Shown here piece by piece: positions 32,090 through 61,952 of a stretch of 64,000 nucleotides of DNA (position 1 is its first letter; each line of letters begins with the position of its first letter). The notes beneath the pieces are model-generated. The model saw nothing but the letters and a program-made list of their open reading frames with translations. It was not told the DNA's origin and ran no database searches. Origin of the DNA: Ctena decussata. Taxonomy: Eukaryota; Mollusca; Bivalvia; Lucinida; Lucinidae. The stretch covers positions 24,112,503 through 24,176,502 of the forward strand of contig OZ022511.1 in NCBI GenBank assembly GCA_963989385.1. The letters are read 5' to 3'. Position numbers and translations under genes: made by a program.

Positions 32090-32255
32090 AGTCATATCAG
32101 GATGATTTGAGAGTGACTAGGAAAGGCTCTGTGCGATAAAGAGATGTCAAGGTTTGGACAGACTTGAATCAGACTCTAGCATGAATCAAACTCACAATCC
32201 AAAGTTGGGAGTGCTTACACCACCCGGTCATGAGAGCATCCCCTGTCTTGAAAGA
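32090..32255 (-). repeat. Decayed SINE related to 46335-46520
   Basis: CAGTCATATCAGGATGATTT and GAGAGTGACTAGGAAAGGCT match the tail of the other copy; the head (ACCACCCGGTCATGAGAGC) is eroded. Confidence 0.4.
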
Positions 32256-32285
32256 AGTGGTCCAGGAGTGGAAATCAAGGAGATT

Positions 32286-32655
32286 CAGAGCTCAAGATAA
32301 GAGGGGTATTTGATGGTAATTGAGGGATGTCTTTTTTAGTTCTCATCGAAACCATAATTTGTGACCCCTGATCAGAACCGTCTCATCAAGACGGTTCAGA
32401 TGAGGGGTCACAACATATGTTTTATGCAGTATTATAAAAAATTATCCCTAATTCAGGGTGTCATTAAGAGGCTGAAGGTGGGAATTTTGCCCTTCTACTC
32501 AGGCCTTATTCCCAGCCTATATTTTGGAAATTTGTATAGGAGTTGTATGGAAAACATATGAAATCCCCCGGTTATTTTGCCTTGACCCACGGGTGCCAAA
32601 ATGCTAATGAAACCCCTGCTAATTATCAACAGATACTCCCTCTTATCTAGGGCTC
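32286..32655. mobile_element. Family B hairpin element split by a younger insertion
   Basis: The left part runs from CAGAGCTCAAGATAAGAGGG through the hairpin to TTATCCCTAATT. The right part resumes CTAATTATCAACAGATACTC and ends CTTATCTAGGGCTCTTG. Compare the uninterrupted TTATCCCTAATTATCGCC of the previous copy. Confidence 0.78.
32454..32618. mobile_element. 165-bp insertion inside a family B element, 6-bp TSD
   Basis: The ends are CAGGGTGTCATTA and the mirrored TAATGAAACCCCTG. CTAATT is duplicated at 32448-32453 and 32619-32624. The paralogous empty site at about 32045-32060 confirms the exact boundaries. Confidence 0.78.
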
Positions 32656-33099
32656 TTGCAGATTTAGTTTTATGACAAGGCTGCATTTTAAACCAAATGT
32701 AGTTACAAAGATGTAGTAACAAGGAAGATGCTGATTTCACGAATTAAGCTATACTGATTAGACTTAGACCAAGGTGACACATGATGTAGGTGTAGAGCTT
32801 CCCAAGATATAGGATGAATACAAGATGTAGCATTGAAAAAGGATGTAACAATATTTTTCATTAATTGGTCAAAGTCACTAAGATATTTTACTTGCACATT
32901 TTAATTTAAACATTTAGCCAAAATTAATGGTTCATGTCATGTCTTTTAATATTACTCGGGTTCTTTAGTTCATCATTTAATTCATTCATTCATTTCTAAT
33001 CAAAGTTATGCTTTTTTTAGTTTCTCTGTTTTCAATAGTGTAAATATTTTGTCTATGTTTTTGTCGTGACAGATTTTGCAAGAAAGAGTGACATTGGGG

Positions 33100-34150
33100 T
33101 TTCTCACTGGCAGCAGCATCAGTGTTGGTGTCATCGTTAACAGTGTTTACCCACTGTGTTTAGCTGTATTTTGTCAGAGACTAAGAGATCTGGTTTGATG
33201 AAACTTCATACAGGCTTACATCATGGCACTGTCTCTGCAACACCAGTGTTCCTTCTAGGTGAAGGTCGGACCTTGACCTACTTTTCATGCTCTGTTGAAC
33301 ATTGCCAAAGTTGTCGCTAACCACTGTGTTTAGTTACGTTTCTCATAGACTAATAATCCTTTTGTAAAGAAACTTCACACAGGGTTACATCATGATCATC
33401 TACCCAACACCAGTGGTAATTGCTGACCTTGACCTACTTTTCATGCTCTGTTGAAAAAAAAACAAATTTATGTTTACCCACTGCATTCAGCTCCATTTTC
33501 CAGAGACTAACTGATATTTTGTGATGAAACTACATAATAACATACATCATAGCATTGTCTCTGCAGTACCTGTGTTGTTTGCTGACCTTGACCTATTTTC
33601 ATGCCCTGTTGAACATAGCTAAATGTATGTTTACCCCCTATGTTAAGCGCCATTTCTCAGACTTAAACATCTTTTGTGGTTAAACTACACACAAACATAC
33701 ATCATGGCGATATCCTTGTAGTTTCATTGTTGTTTGTTGACCTTGACCTACTTTGAGATGGTATTGCTCATGGTCGAATTAATGGCTACCGTAATGACCC
33801 TATTCCGACATACAGTTCTAAGCAAACATTGTAGACCCAGATCAAACTGCTCCTCAAGGAGCAGTTTGATCAGGGTTTACAACGTTTGCCATTCACTAAG
33901 CATAATTTGGATTCAAAATCATATGTAAAATCCACTTTCTAAGAATTTTGGAACAATAATTATCCAACTTTCGCATGTCCAACACTTAAGGGTCATTACC
34001 GTACTGTGTTTATCTCAACTAAAAGAGTGAGGCAATTTTACAGTTATAAGCATATAACATAATCTCTGTAATGCCTGTGTCATATCTCTGTAATGCCTGT
34101 GTCATTTGATGACCTTGACCTACTTTTCCCTTTGTTGAACATAGCCAGTA
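33100..34150 (+). repeat. Tandem array, ~157-bp unit, five copies, interrupted
   Basis: Units share ACATCATGGC, TCTCTGCA, TGACCTTGACCTAC and TTTTCATGCTCTGTTGAACA. TGACCTTGACCT begins at 33424, 33583, 33738 and 34110 (a near match at 33268). The last spacing is enlarged by the TIR element at 33789-34001. Confidence 0.8.
33789..34001. mobile_element. TIR element (GTAATGACCCT ends) carrying the GCAAACAGTG hairpin
   Basis: CCGTAATGACCCTATTCC on the left and AAGGGTCATTACCG on the right are the TIRs; TA flanks both (33787-33788, 34002-34003). The core 33824-33892 has the AGCAAACATTGTAGACCC and CAACGTTTGCC arms around AAACTGCTCCTCAAGGAGCA. Confidence 0.75.
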
Positions 34151-34159
34151 GAGTTGTCA

Positions 34160-34765
34160 AGAGAAATATACGTGGCAGTGGCAACATAGCCTTCCGCAGA
34201 ATTCTTATGAAAATGACTATTCCATATTCATAACCATATTCAACCTAGTTATTGCACTTGCCCTAATAAGTGCACATCATGAGGATTTTTGAGCCATACG
34301 GTTATAAGTGCAGATATTTTTACTGGTTTATCCCTTGTTTGCTTGTTTAGAAAGTCTGAAAATCCTGCAAAATCATACAGCTTTTCAATCCTTCTGTGAC
34401 TATAAGCAGCTTTTCTCAGATTCTCTGATAGTTTAACCATGGGATCATACAGAATGATTCTTTGAAATTTGTGCCTTTTAGAAAAGCAATTGTTGCCATT
34501 ATAAAAAAGTTAAGCGCACAGTGCCCTAACGACGTCGAATACAGTATGTAACATTTTTTTGTCATTTCAGAGAATAGTCAGCATTATCGTGTCATAAAAA
34601 TCAATCAGTATGTTTAGTTTCAGGCTGAAAGATGTTTTAGAGAGATATAGGATATTTTGTTTTGAGTTCTTTTTGTTTACGCAAATTTTCAGATAAAATC
34701 TTGAAAAATGGTATGCAGAAGCATGGTTTATTTTTTGCAAATTCGTTTGTATTAGGGATAAAGCA
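34160..34765. other. No gene seen
   Basis: AT-rich intergenic sequence. A short frame on the minus strand (34249-34440) has no recognisable domain. Confidence 0.5.
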
Positions 34766-34767
34766 TA

Positions 34768-34962
34768 TTATGGTGGATAGGTACAACTCTGGGTTTCTTC
34801 CATTCTTACAAAGGGAGACAACTTTAATGACTTCATGTTTGCTTTCCTGGAGGACAAAGCTCCTCTGCAAGGGGGTCTTCTCTTCTTCCTTTTAAGAGTT
34901 GACCCCAATTTAGATGGGAGTAAAATTGAAAATAACAGAGTTTACCTTTAAAGTGTATTTTT
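34768..34962. mobile_element. Family A foldback element
   Basis: GGTGGATAGGTACAACTC at the left, CTTACAAAGGGAGACAAC, then TTTTAAGAGTTGACCCC, and a decayed right end AACCTTTAAAGTGTATTT. Confidence 0.6.
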
Positions 34963-35094
34963 TGTCCTTAATTATAAGAGAAAAGGGGCCTTATGTCAAG
35001 CTCATGCAGTCACATCTGATCTACCATATTAATCCTATCAAACACCCCTAGTCAAATAAATGACCTCTGCTTTTTTTCCAAAAAAATGTTATAC

Positions 35095-35255
35095 TTCTTC
35101 GGATGAGTTAGCTCTTAGAACTGAGGTCTACTCTCAGAGGAAAGAATTTCCTCTGAGAGCAAATACTTTTCTTTAAGAGTTGGCCCCACTCCAGCTAAGA
35201 AGGCGGGCAAAAGATAATAGAGTAACTTCCTCTGAAAGTATACCCATTCACATTA
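35095..35255. mobile_element. Family A foldback element, partial
   Basis: The internal palindrome AGAGGAAAGAATTTCCTCT (about 35136-35154) and the right-end sequence AACTTCCTCTGAAAG then ACCCATTCACA are kept. The left terminus is gone. Confidence 0.6.
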
Positions 35256-35504
35256 ATAGTTTATTAGAGGTATTTTGGCAGTTACTGGCTTACTACAATT
35301 TAGGCTCTAAATAAGGCCCCATCCCCGTTTTGTAAAATGCAGCGCCTCTGGGTGTTTAGTAGGATTAATACTGTATACTAAAGGCTACCATATTTATTTG
35401 GGCTACAAGAAGTGGGTTTTATCCTCTAAAATTACCCCAAATCATAGGATGGGATTTTCTCTTCCAATACAGTCCAAAAAATCTAGATCCATCTTATGGA
35501 ATTT

Positions 35505-35660
35505 TCATTCTTGTTTCCGTTTTAAATGGGGGTCAATTCTTAAAAGAAAGAATTTGCTCCAGTAGGAGTAAATTCTTTCCTTTAAGAGCTGATCCATCAT
35601 GGAAAGACTGTCTTATGCAAGGAAGCAAACAGAAAGTCACAAAAATTGTTTCCCATTTTT
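35505..35660. mobile_element. Family A foldback element, inverted, truncated
   Basis: GGGGTCAATTCTTAAAAGAA, AGTAGGAGTAAATTCTTTCC and GGAAGCAAACAGAAAGTCAC lie in family A order. The right terminus is replaced by the AGCTCGCCTGAAC element starting at 35661. Confidence 0.6.
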
Positions 35661-36792
35661 AGCTCGCCTGAACGAAAGTTCAGGAAGAGCTATTGTCACT
35701 CACCACGGCGTCAGCGTCCGCGTCGGCGTCCGGATTGGATGTTTTGGTTAAAGTTTTTTAAAGACCTGTATCTCCTTAACCCATGGATGGATTCTTTTGA
35801 TACTTACTCTGTAGTTAGATATTGGTCCATAGTTTAACAGGGTACCACCCCTACCCCACTCCGTGACCTTGATGTCAAGGTCATGGACTTAGAAAATTGG
35901 GAGTTTTTTGGACTGGATGTTTTGGTTAAAGTTTTATAAAGCCCAATATCTCCCTAACCCATGGATGGATTTCTTTGATACTTGCACTGTAGTTAGATAT
36001 TGGTCCAAAGTTTTCCGAGGTACTACCCCCACCCCCCTCAGTGACCTTGATGTCAAGGTCATGAACTTAGAAAATTGTCTTTTTATTGATTGGATGTTTT
36101 GGTTAAAGTTTTTTAAAGACACATATCTCCTGAACTCACAGATGAATTCTTTTTATATTTGCACTGTAGTTAGATATTAGTCCAAAGTTTTACATAGTAC
36201 TTCCCCGACCCCCGCTCAATGACCTTGATGTCAAGGTCAGGGACTTAGGAAATTTAGTCTTTATTAAAGTTTTCTAATTGCGTACTGATTCATAATGCTT
36301 GGCAGAGATTTAATTTACACTTGAACTGATGTTAGACATTGTTTTGAGTTTTTACAAAACACCATATACTTACCCCACTGGATGACCTTGAAGTCAAGGT
36401 CATCAACTTTGAATTTTGTCTTAAAGATTTGGTAAAGTTTTATATTTATGAAGAAATAATTTCACAGTGCCACGATGGACTCAGTTGATACTATTACTTG
36501 GACTGATGTTAGATAATGGTTCAAGGTTTTCATACATCCTAGCCCCTGCATCCCCCACCCCCACCCTTAGTTCTTTGACCTCAAGCTCATGGACTTTGAC
36601 ATTTTATGAGGATATTTTATTTTAATTTTATTTTAAGACTTATATCTGAGATAGCTTTTGTTTATAAATGTGTTGTCATTATGGACATGCTTGTCTGAAG
36701 TTTTATGCTTAGTAGTCCACACCACCATAACAACTGTGTGATGGGCAAGCACCTATTCAGGCGAGCTATGCTGTCAGGCGACAGCTCTTGTT
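35661..36792 (+). mobile_element. AGCTCGCCTGAACG element with ~175-bp internal tandem units
   Basis: The left end AGCTCGCCTGAACGAAAG leads into a GTCAGCGTCCGCGTCGGC stretch. The right end is GGCGAGCTATGCTGTCAGG then ACAGCTCTTGTT. Four units carry GATGTTTTGGTTAAAG and the palindrome TGACCTTGATGTCAAGGTCA (35864, 36042, 36220; 36383 with one change). Confidence 0.75.
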
Positions 36793-36842
36793 AAAAAATG
36801 GTTGAAAAAAGCATGGAGATACACCTAAAGCATCACAATATA

Positions 36843-37057
36843 GGGGAGAGTTGGGTAACTTCGGACAGGCGGGTAAATTCGGACATACCATTGCAAACAG
36901 TGAAAATCCAGATGAGACGGCTCATGATGAGCCGTCTCATCAGGATTTTCAGTGTTGCCAGTTATTGTTTTGTTTTAGTTCCAGACAACTGATATATAAA
37001 GGAAAAAAATGTCACTGTCCGAATTTACCCGCTGTCCGAAGTTACCCGACTTACCCC
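36843..37057. mobile_element. Family E element (GGGTAACTTCGGACAG ends) with hairpin core
   Basis: GGGGAGAGTTGGGTAACTTC at the left mirrors GAAGTTACCCGACTTACCCC at the right; TA flanks it (36841-36842, 37058-37059). The core 36894-36961 is bounded by GCAAACAGTGAAAATCC and GGATTTTCAGTGTTGCC around GAGACGGCTCATGATGAGCC. The partner copy is 61740-61950. Confidence 0.82.
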
Positions 37058-37064
37058 TAAAGGG

Positions 37065-37339
37065 TTGGTTGGTTGGTTGATTTGATGCTTAACGTCCACG
37101 GTAAACAACTAAGGTCATGTCGGGACGGTCAGTTAACCTAACCACACTATTCCTGGGCAGGCTTAGACCTCCTAAGCGGTTAACCAGTACTAAGTGCACA
37201 TACTTTCGCCAGTAACTGACAACTGCCCTTCTTGAATCAGCGGAAGGAGAAACGAAAGTATGTGGCCAGACCGGGATTCGAACCCAGGACCTCTGACTTA
37301 CGAGTCAGGTGCCCTACCGATTGCGCTACCCGGCCCGGC
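37065..37339 (-). mobile_element. tRNA-derived SINE, copy 1, 11-bp TSD
   Basis: On the minus strand: a tRNA-like head with A box GTAGCGCAATCGG and B box GGTTCGAATCCC, a body with GGTTAACCGCTTAGGAGG and CCGACATGACC, and a CCAACC-repeat tail. CCCCTAAAGGG is duplicated at 37054-37064 and 37340-37350. The duplication includes the end of the family E element, so the SINE is younger. Confidence 0.85.
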
Positions 37340-37595
37340 CCCCTAAAGGGAGTTAGTGGTATTTTACATCATGTTCAAATTGTTCAAGTATCTAGTTTCA
37401 TTAGAGTTTGTTAAGATTCAAATAATTCCACTTTAACATTTATTTATGTTGATCCCGTTAAGGAATAAAGATTTTAATATTGTATGTTTTGGGGTGCTTT
37501 TTATTTGCCTATGGGTCCAAAGTTCAATTCCCGGAGGCGGAAATCTTCGTCCTGATAATGTGATGTCTGTCCCTCTATCTGTCCATTACATTTTT

Positions 37596-37734
37596 AGCTC
37601 GCCTGAACGAAGTTCAGGAAGAGCTATTGTACTACCCCGGCGTCGGCAATATGTTAAAGTTTTACGTTAAAGTTTTTAGGTGGTGGGCAAGGCGCTGTCA
37701 GGCGAGCTATCCTGTCCCGTTGACAGGTCTTGTT
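37596..37734 (+). mobile_element. Internally deleted AGCTCGCCTGAACG element
   Basis: At 139 bp it keeps both ends of the 1.13-kb element at 35661-36792 (AGCTCGCCTGAACGAAG, and GTCAGGCGAGCTATCCTGTC then CAGGTCTTGTT) but has lost all tandem units. Confidence 0.75.
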
Positions 37735-38219
37735 GTGACAATACCATATTTTCTAAATCCCTGGAAAGGATTTGTTGAAACTTGGGTCAAATGTTCACCT
37801 TATCAAGATGAAGTGCAGAACTTACGATTTAACGATGAAGGTCACACATAAAGGTCATAGTTCTTTGGAATATTTCGTGTTTAAAACTGTTCCAGATTCT
37901 TTCATGAAAGTTTATGCAAATATAATGCGCACAGAAAAAGAGACATTAACCCTCTTAGGTTTTGACAGAATAATGCCCCTTTTTAGCGCGACTTTACAAA
38001 GCAAAGTCCAATTATGCAATACCTTCGTATGCGTGCGCGTGTGCGTTCTGGTGCACATGCGCGTGCACCTTTGTAAAAATATTGACCTGTTACGTTTAGT
38101 TCAGTTCCTTAGTAACCGCAAGAACAAGTCTTCAAACTTGCTCCATAGATGCATCTGAGGAAGACCTACTGACATCAGCGATGCATATCGGGCCATGACC
38201 TATATTTCGGTACGTAAAT
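37735..38219. other. No gene seen
   Basis: A TGTGCGTGCGCGTGTG-like dinucleotide stretch lies near 38028-38075. A frame at 37772-38158 has no recognisable domain. Confidence 0.45.
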
Positions 38220-38798
38220 TCACCGGATCGGACCTAATCACCGGATCGGACCGGATCGGACCCGAATTTCAGCATCTATAGCTGTTTTATAATACTTTCT
38301 TTGACTGTTAATGTGTATATTTTGCATAAGATGGTGTATACAACAGATATATTACAATAATGTATGAATTTACAGCTTGTTGTAATTTCGTGGAAATTTC
38401 ACTGAGACAGATACGTAAACATGCATATGCAATATAATGTGATTGAAATGGCTAAAAAATGAAAAGGTCAGATGAAATAATCCGATTTTTTATCATATTT
38501 GTTCGAAACATAGAGTGTGGATACACGTTATGGAGGCGATTTAGAGCTGAGCAGTGACCTATAAAAACATATAGGTCACTGAGCAGATATAATATGTGCT
38601 GGATATATCATGCTAAATGCAATGCAGGCCCTCTTTAAACCCAAATATTACTGCAATATATCCGTTGGGCACACTATCTTCTACAAAATATCAACATAAA
38701 CAGTCATAGAAAGTATGATAAAACAGTTATAAATGGTAAAATTCGGGTCCGATCCGGTCCGATCCGGTGATTCAGTCCGATCCGGTCCGATCTGGTGA
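38220..38798. mobile_element. CACCGGATCGGACC inverted-repeat element
   Basis: About 50 bp of TIR built from the repeated word GGATCGGACC (38220-38270) mirrors 38740-38798 (GGTCCGATCC). The 480-bp interior is AT-rich with a small hairpin TGACCTATAAAAACATATAG. There is no coding frame and no clear target duplication. Confidence 0.75.
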
Positions 38799-39034
38799 GT
38801 ATATTTCACAGTTGATGACGACCCTGTCCGGTAGCTTAGCAGGCCAGCGCTTCACCTACTACACAGTAAAAATTCCCGTAGACTTCATAATGAAAGACCT
38901 GGCTGCCAGGCCCTTTACCGGAATATGTACGGGAAAGTACCGCAACCTCTTATCATAGAAAATGACTGCATTGTGTTAAAAACAACTCGGTGTTTATCAC
39001 GCATTTGATTTCTTCGTTGATTATATTAATACAT

Positions 39035-39490
39035 GTACCTTGTGCGGTCGTTGGGGCACCACAGATGACTACAACAATCCCTCTCCACCTAGTCCTGTCT
39101 TTTTCTGCCCTAGTTGAGCTAAAATCCACCCCTGTTCATTCCTTAATATCGTCTTCCCACCTCTTCTTCTGTCTACCTCTTTCTCTTTCCTTTCACTGTG
39201 CTCTGCTGAATTGTCTTTGCTAAACTAGAAGAATGAGACGTGGCCAAACCACGTCCGTTCGCGTTTCTTGACCAAGTTCAAGAGTTCGTCATAATCTCCA
39301 ATCGCTGCTTGGATCTTCCTGCTCCTTATTACTTACATGGTCCTTGTACGAAATGTTCAGTAACCTTCGGTAGCATCTCATCTCAAGGGCCTGCGTTCTT
39401 TTCTCTAACTGTCCTTTCAAGGTACATGACTCACAGGCATACAGAAAAATGGATATGACAAGGGAGCGCATCAGTTTCACCTTTGATACA
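39035..39490 (-). pseudogene. RTE-type LINE ORF C-terminal relic
   Basis: Minus-strand translation gives KLMRSLVISIFLYACESCTL, then RCYRRLLNISYKDHV. In another frame it gives DELLNLVKKRERTWFGHVS, then RGRQKKRWEDDIKEW. This order (LYACESWTL, EMRCYRKLL, GHV, GRQKKRWEDNIKEW) is diagnostic of the end of RTE/BovB-like reverse transcriptases. At least one frameshift and one stop are present. A TIR element (39498-39737) inserted at its 5' side. Confidence 0.72.
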
Positions 39491-39497
39491 AGTGATA

Positions 39498-39737
39498 ATT
39501 GAGCCGCGACACGAGAAAACCAACAAAGTGGTGGTGCGCCCAGCGCACTCAAGTCAGCCTGGGCATCCGCCCAGTTTGATCAGAGTCTTCGCTGTCCGCA
39601 TAGATGTAGCTTAGACCCATAGCTACCTTTTAAGTGCTTAGCGAAGAGTCTGATCAGACCGGGCAGAAGTCCAGGCTGATCTGAGTCTGCACTGGGCGCA
39701 CAACCACTTTGTTGGTTTTCTCGTGTCGCGGCTCAAT
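39498..39737. mobile_element. Family C palindromic element, best-preserved, TA duplication
   Basis: ATTGAGCCGCGACACGAG at the left is mirrored by CTCGTGTCGCGGCTCAAT at the right. TA flanks both ends (39496-39497, 39738-39739). Inner arms: GCCCAGTTTGATCAGAGTC and GTCTGATCAGACCGGGC. Confidence 0.82.
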
Positions 39738-39918
39738 TATGTTGCTTCTTCATATTGGCTTCAGCTTTGTCAGAGCTGCAGTGGCTCATGCCATTTCAGT
39801 ATGAAATAAAATTCGGAATTGAAGCGTGATTTTATTAAATGCTATCATTTTCCATATTAAAATCTTAAGGCACTATCCAATATTTTTAAGGTAAAAAGGC
39901 CTGGCAGTCATCATTTTA

Positions 39919-40344
39919 GCAAGCCAAGGGTACTAAGTCCACTTTGTTACCTACGTACGTGGACTTACCGTATACGCGATAATTTTCGCGGTGTTCCATT
40001 TTTCGCAGTATTTCACGGTCACTTAGAAACCGCGAATATTAAAATCACGAAATTTTTCCTGTTTCTTACAAAGTATCATCAATAGACAAAGCGTCCGTAT
40101 ATTTTGTTTCTGTTTGCTTCGGTAAAGCCTGGTACTTTTCATTTGAGCGAGTTCTTTCATTAACCTGCGACCGCAGGTTATGAATGAAAAAGCTCCAATG
40201 AAAATGAAGCAATTTTGCTTTTTGCGCATGTTGCTAACCGCCAAAATTAAAAATCGCGAAAATTAATGTTCATGTTTTTGCCCCTAACTCTGAAAATTTG
40301 AATCCGCGAAAATTACCGCAAATACGGTAGTATCCTTGGCTTGC
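39919..40344. mobile_element. Nested inverted-repeat element
   Basis: The outer arms GCAAGCCAAGGGTACT and AGTATCCTTGGCTTGC enclose inner arms TACCGTATACGCGATAATTT and AAATTACCGCAAATACGGTA. The interior repeats CGCGAAAATT words. Confidence 0.75.
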
Positions 40345-40574
40345 GAAGATGGGGGTTTTCACCATAAAATCTACTAGCTGTTTTACAGTGATACAGCTTT
40401 ATAATCATGAAGATCCCTAACTTAATGTTATCCAAAAGTAGGTGAAGGGTTGTTTGACGAGACATACTTTAATTTTGAAGTTTATGTATTTGCACAGATC
40501 AGACAACTTACCGCACGCTTTACCATGTTAACAGTATGTTAACAGTGTTCTCATTACTGGCAACTGTCCTACGC

Positions 40575-40675
40575 TAGCCAGTCTGTTGTCAAATGGTCAC
40601 TTTTCAAGTCTGTTGTCAAATGGTCACTTTTTCAACAACAATGTTGAAAAAGTGACCATTTAACAACAGACTGAA
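40575..40675. repeat. Hairpin with a duplicated arm
   Basis: AGTCTGTTGTCAAATGGTCA occurs twice (about 40580 and 40606). A mirrored TGACCATTTAACAACAGACT follows at about 40650 after AACAATGTTG. Confidence 0.75.
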
Positions 40676-40892
40676 CTTACGTGAGAAATCCTTGGGGCGC
40701 TTACCTTGGACAAAGATTATCGACCTATTCACATATTGTATACTGGCAAACATAATCTTGTTTTTACAGCAAGTGGGTCAAAGATAAAGGAATGACCATT
40801 TTATAATAAACAGAAGGAAGGTTGACTGTAGGAAAAAGTAAGTATTATTATATTACTCTCTTATTCGCACTACAAGACTGTTCCTTAAAATG

Positions 40893-40990
40893 AAATTATG
40901 GAGCGCTGGGCTGCTAACACAGCGGTCCGGGTTCGATTCCGGTTGAAGGCGGAAATATTTTCAATCGTGACCGAGGTTCCATTGCAGACA
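40893..40990 (+). repeat. tRNA-derived SINE fragment, third family
   Basis: GAGCGCTGGGCTGCTAACAC and GGGTTCGATTCC (B box) with GAAGGCGGAAATATTTTC and GGTTCCATTGCA downstream. The 5' part of the head is missing, so this is not a tRNA gene. Confidence 0.55.
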
Positions 40991-41239
40991 GATTTTATTA
41001 ATAAGTATAAGTATAAGTATAACTTTATTAGCAAATCGGCATGCAAATACATTGCCTTTGGCTATTTACATGATACAACATGACTAACACATCTTGCAGT
41101 GCAAATACAAATGTAGTAGTACTCATATTACATACCCTGCAGTCAGCTGGCGCTGTAAGAACGTTAATCCACACACCATTTGTCCTGATATGGCCGAATC
41201 CATTTAGTTCATTGTATTGTGCCCTCTTTGGTGAAGACG

Positions 41240-41350
41240 GGAGCAGCGGTATCTCAGTGGATTAAGCGCTGGCCTGCAGATCTAGCGGAGTTCGATTCCG
41301 GTTGGATGCCGAAATCCATCGATCGTAAACGGGGTTCCATTGCACTCACC
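41240..41350 (+). repeat. tRNA-derived SINE, third family
   Basis: GCAGCGGTATCTCAGTGGAT (A box) and GAGTTCGATTCCGGTTGG (B box) are followed by AACGGGGTTCCATTGCAC, the same tail as at 40893-40990. Arms do not pair well enough for a tRNA. Confidence 0.6.
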
Positions 41351-41625
41351 GTCCCATCGTCTTGATATGGCTAAAATACTGTTAAAAGACGTAAAATCAC
41401 AAATGATCCGTCCAGCCATTCATTGGCACAGCAGACCAAATGGGAGTAGACGTTTTTGCACAGTAGACCAAACTGAAGAGAGTAGACGTTTGAAAATAAC
41501 CATTATTGCACTGCCCTGAACTTTTATACAGCATTACATTTACAAGAGCATTTGCTCAGACGCTTGTGAAACCAACATAAATAAACTCGTGCCTCCACTA
41601 TAGGGTCTATGAAAAATGCTTTTAT

Positions 41626-41822
41626 ACATTTAAGGTGAATCCTCTATGTTTTTCCGCCATTTTTACAAAGGGAAATAACTTTCTGACTTCCTATTTGCTT
41701 TCATGGACAACATATATGCCTCAACGGAGCAAATCCTTTCCTTTAAGAGTTGACCGTCATTGGGAAAGGAGACAAACATGAAAATGTTAGAGTTCTTTCC
41801 CCTAAAATTGTACCCATTTACC
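41626..41822. mobile_element. Family A foldback element upstream of CYP4
   Basis: TTAAGGTGAATCCTCTATG at the left, TTTTACAAAGGGAAATAAC, GGAGCAAATCCTTTCCTTTA, then GTACCCATTTACC at the right. It directly precedes the SINE at 41832. Confidence 0.68.
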
Positions 41823-41831
41823 TGAAAGATA

Positions 41832-42100
41832 GCAAGGCCGCGTAGCGCAGTCGGTAGAGCGTCTGACTTACAAGCCTGAGGTCCCGGGTTCGATACCCGG
41901 TCCGGCGACTTACTTTTATTTCCCCTTCCGCTGAGTCAAGAATTTGCTGGTGAAAGTCAGTGCACTTAGTACTGGTTAACCGCTTAGGAGGTCTAAGCCT
42001 GCCCAGGAATAGTGTGGTTAGGGTAACTGACCTTCCCGACATGACCATAGCTGTTTACCGTGGACGTTTAACAACAACAAAAAAAAAAACAAAAAAAACA
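41832..42100 (+). mobile_element. tRNA-derived SINE, copy 2, 9-bp TSD, just upstream of CYP4 exon 1
   Basis: The head has A box GTAGCGCAGTCGG and B box GGTTCGATACCC. The body and AACAACAAAAAA tail match copies 1 and 3. TGAAAGATA is duplicated at 41823-41831 and 42101-42109. It ends 30 bp before the P450 ATG, leaving only TTTTGCTTCACCTTACAG between its TSD and the exon. Confidence 0.87.
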
Positions 42101-42130
42101 TGAAAGATATTTTGCTTCACCTTACAGGTC

Positions 42131-61732
<19,602 letters not shown>

Positions 61733-61739
61733 GTATGTA

Positions 61740-61950
61740 GAGTGGAGTCGGGTAAAATCGGACAGCGGGTAAATTGGGACATACCATTGCAAACAGTGAA
61801 AATCCAGATGAGACGGCTCATAATTAGCCGTCTCATCAGGATTTTCACTGTTTGCCAAGTTAATTTTGTTTAAATTCCAAACAACTGACATATAAAGGAA
61901 ACAATGTCACTGTCCGAATTTACCCGCTGTCCGAATTTACCCGATTTTCC
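61740..61950. mobile_element. Family E element at position +8 of CYP4 intron 11
   Basis: GAGTGGAGTCGGGTAAAATC and GAATTTACCCGATTTTCC are the TIRs, with TA at 61738-61739 and 61951-61952. The core hairpin (61791-61858) matches that of 36843-37057 almost base for base. The GTATG of the 5' splice site is followed immediately by the TA duplication. Confidence 0.82.
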
Positions 61951-61952
61951 TA

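Noticed and set aside
37262..37339. tRNA-Thr-like gene on the minus strand
   Set aside because: The anticodon arm would have a six-base loop, and the same head recurs at 49821-50095 attached to the same SINE body.
41832..41910. tRNA gene with intact A and B boxes
   Set aside because: The acceptor and anticodon arms do not pair, and the segment is the head of a SINE with a shared body, tail and target duplication.
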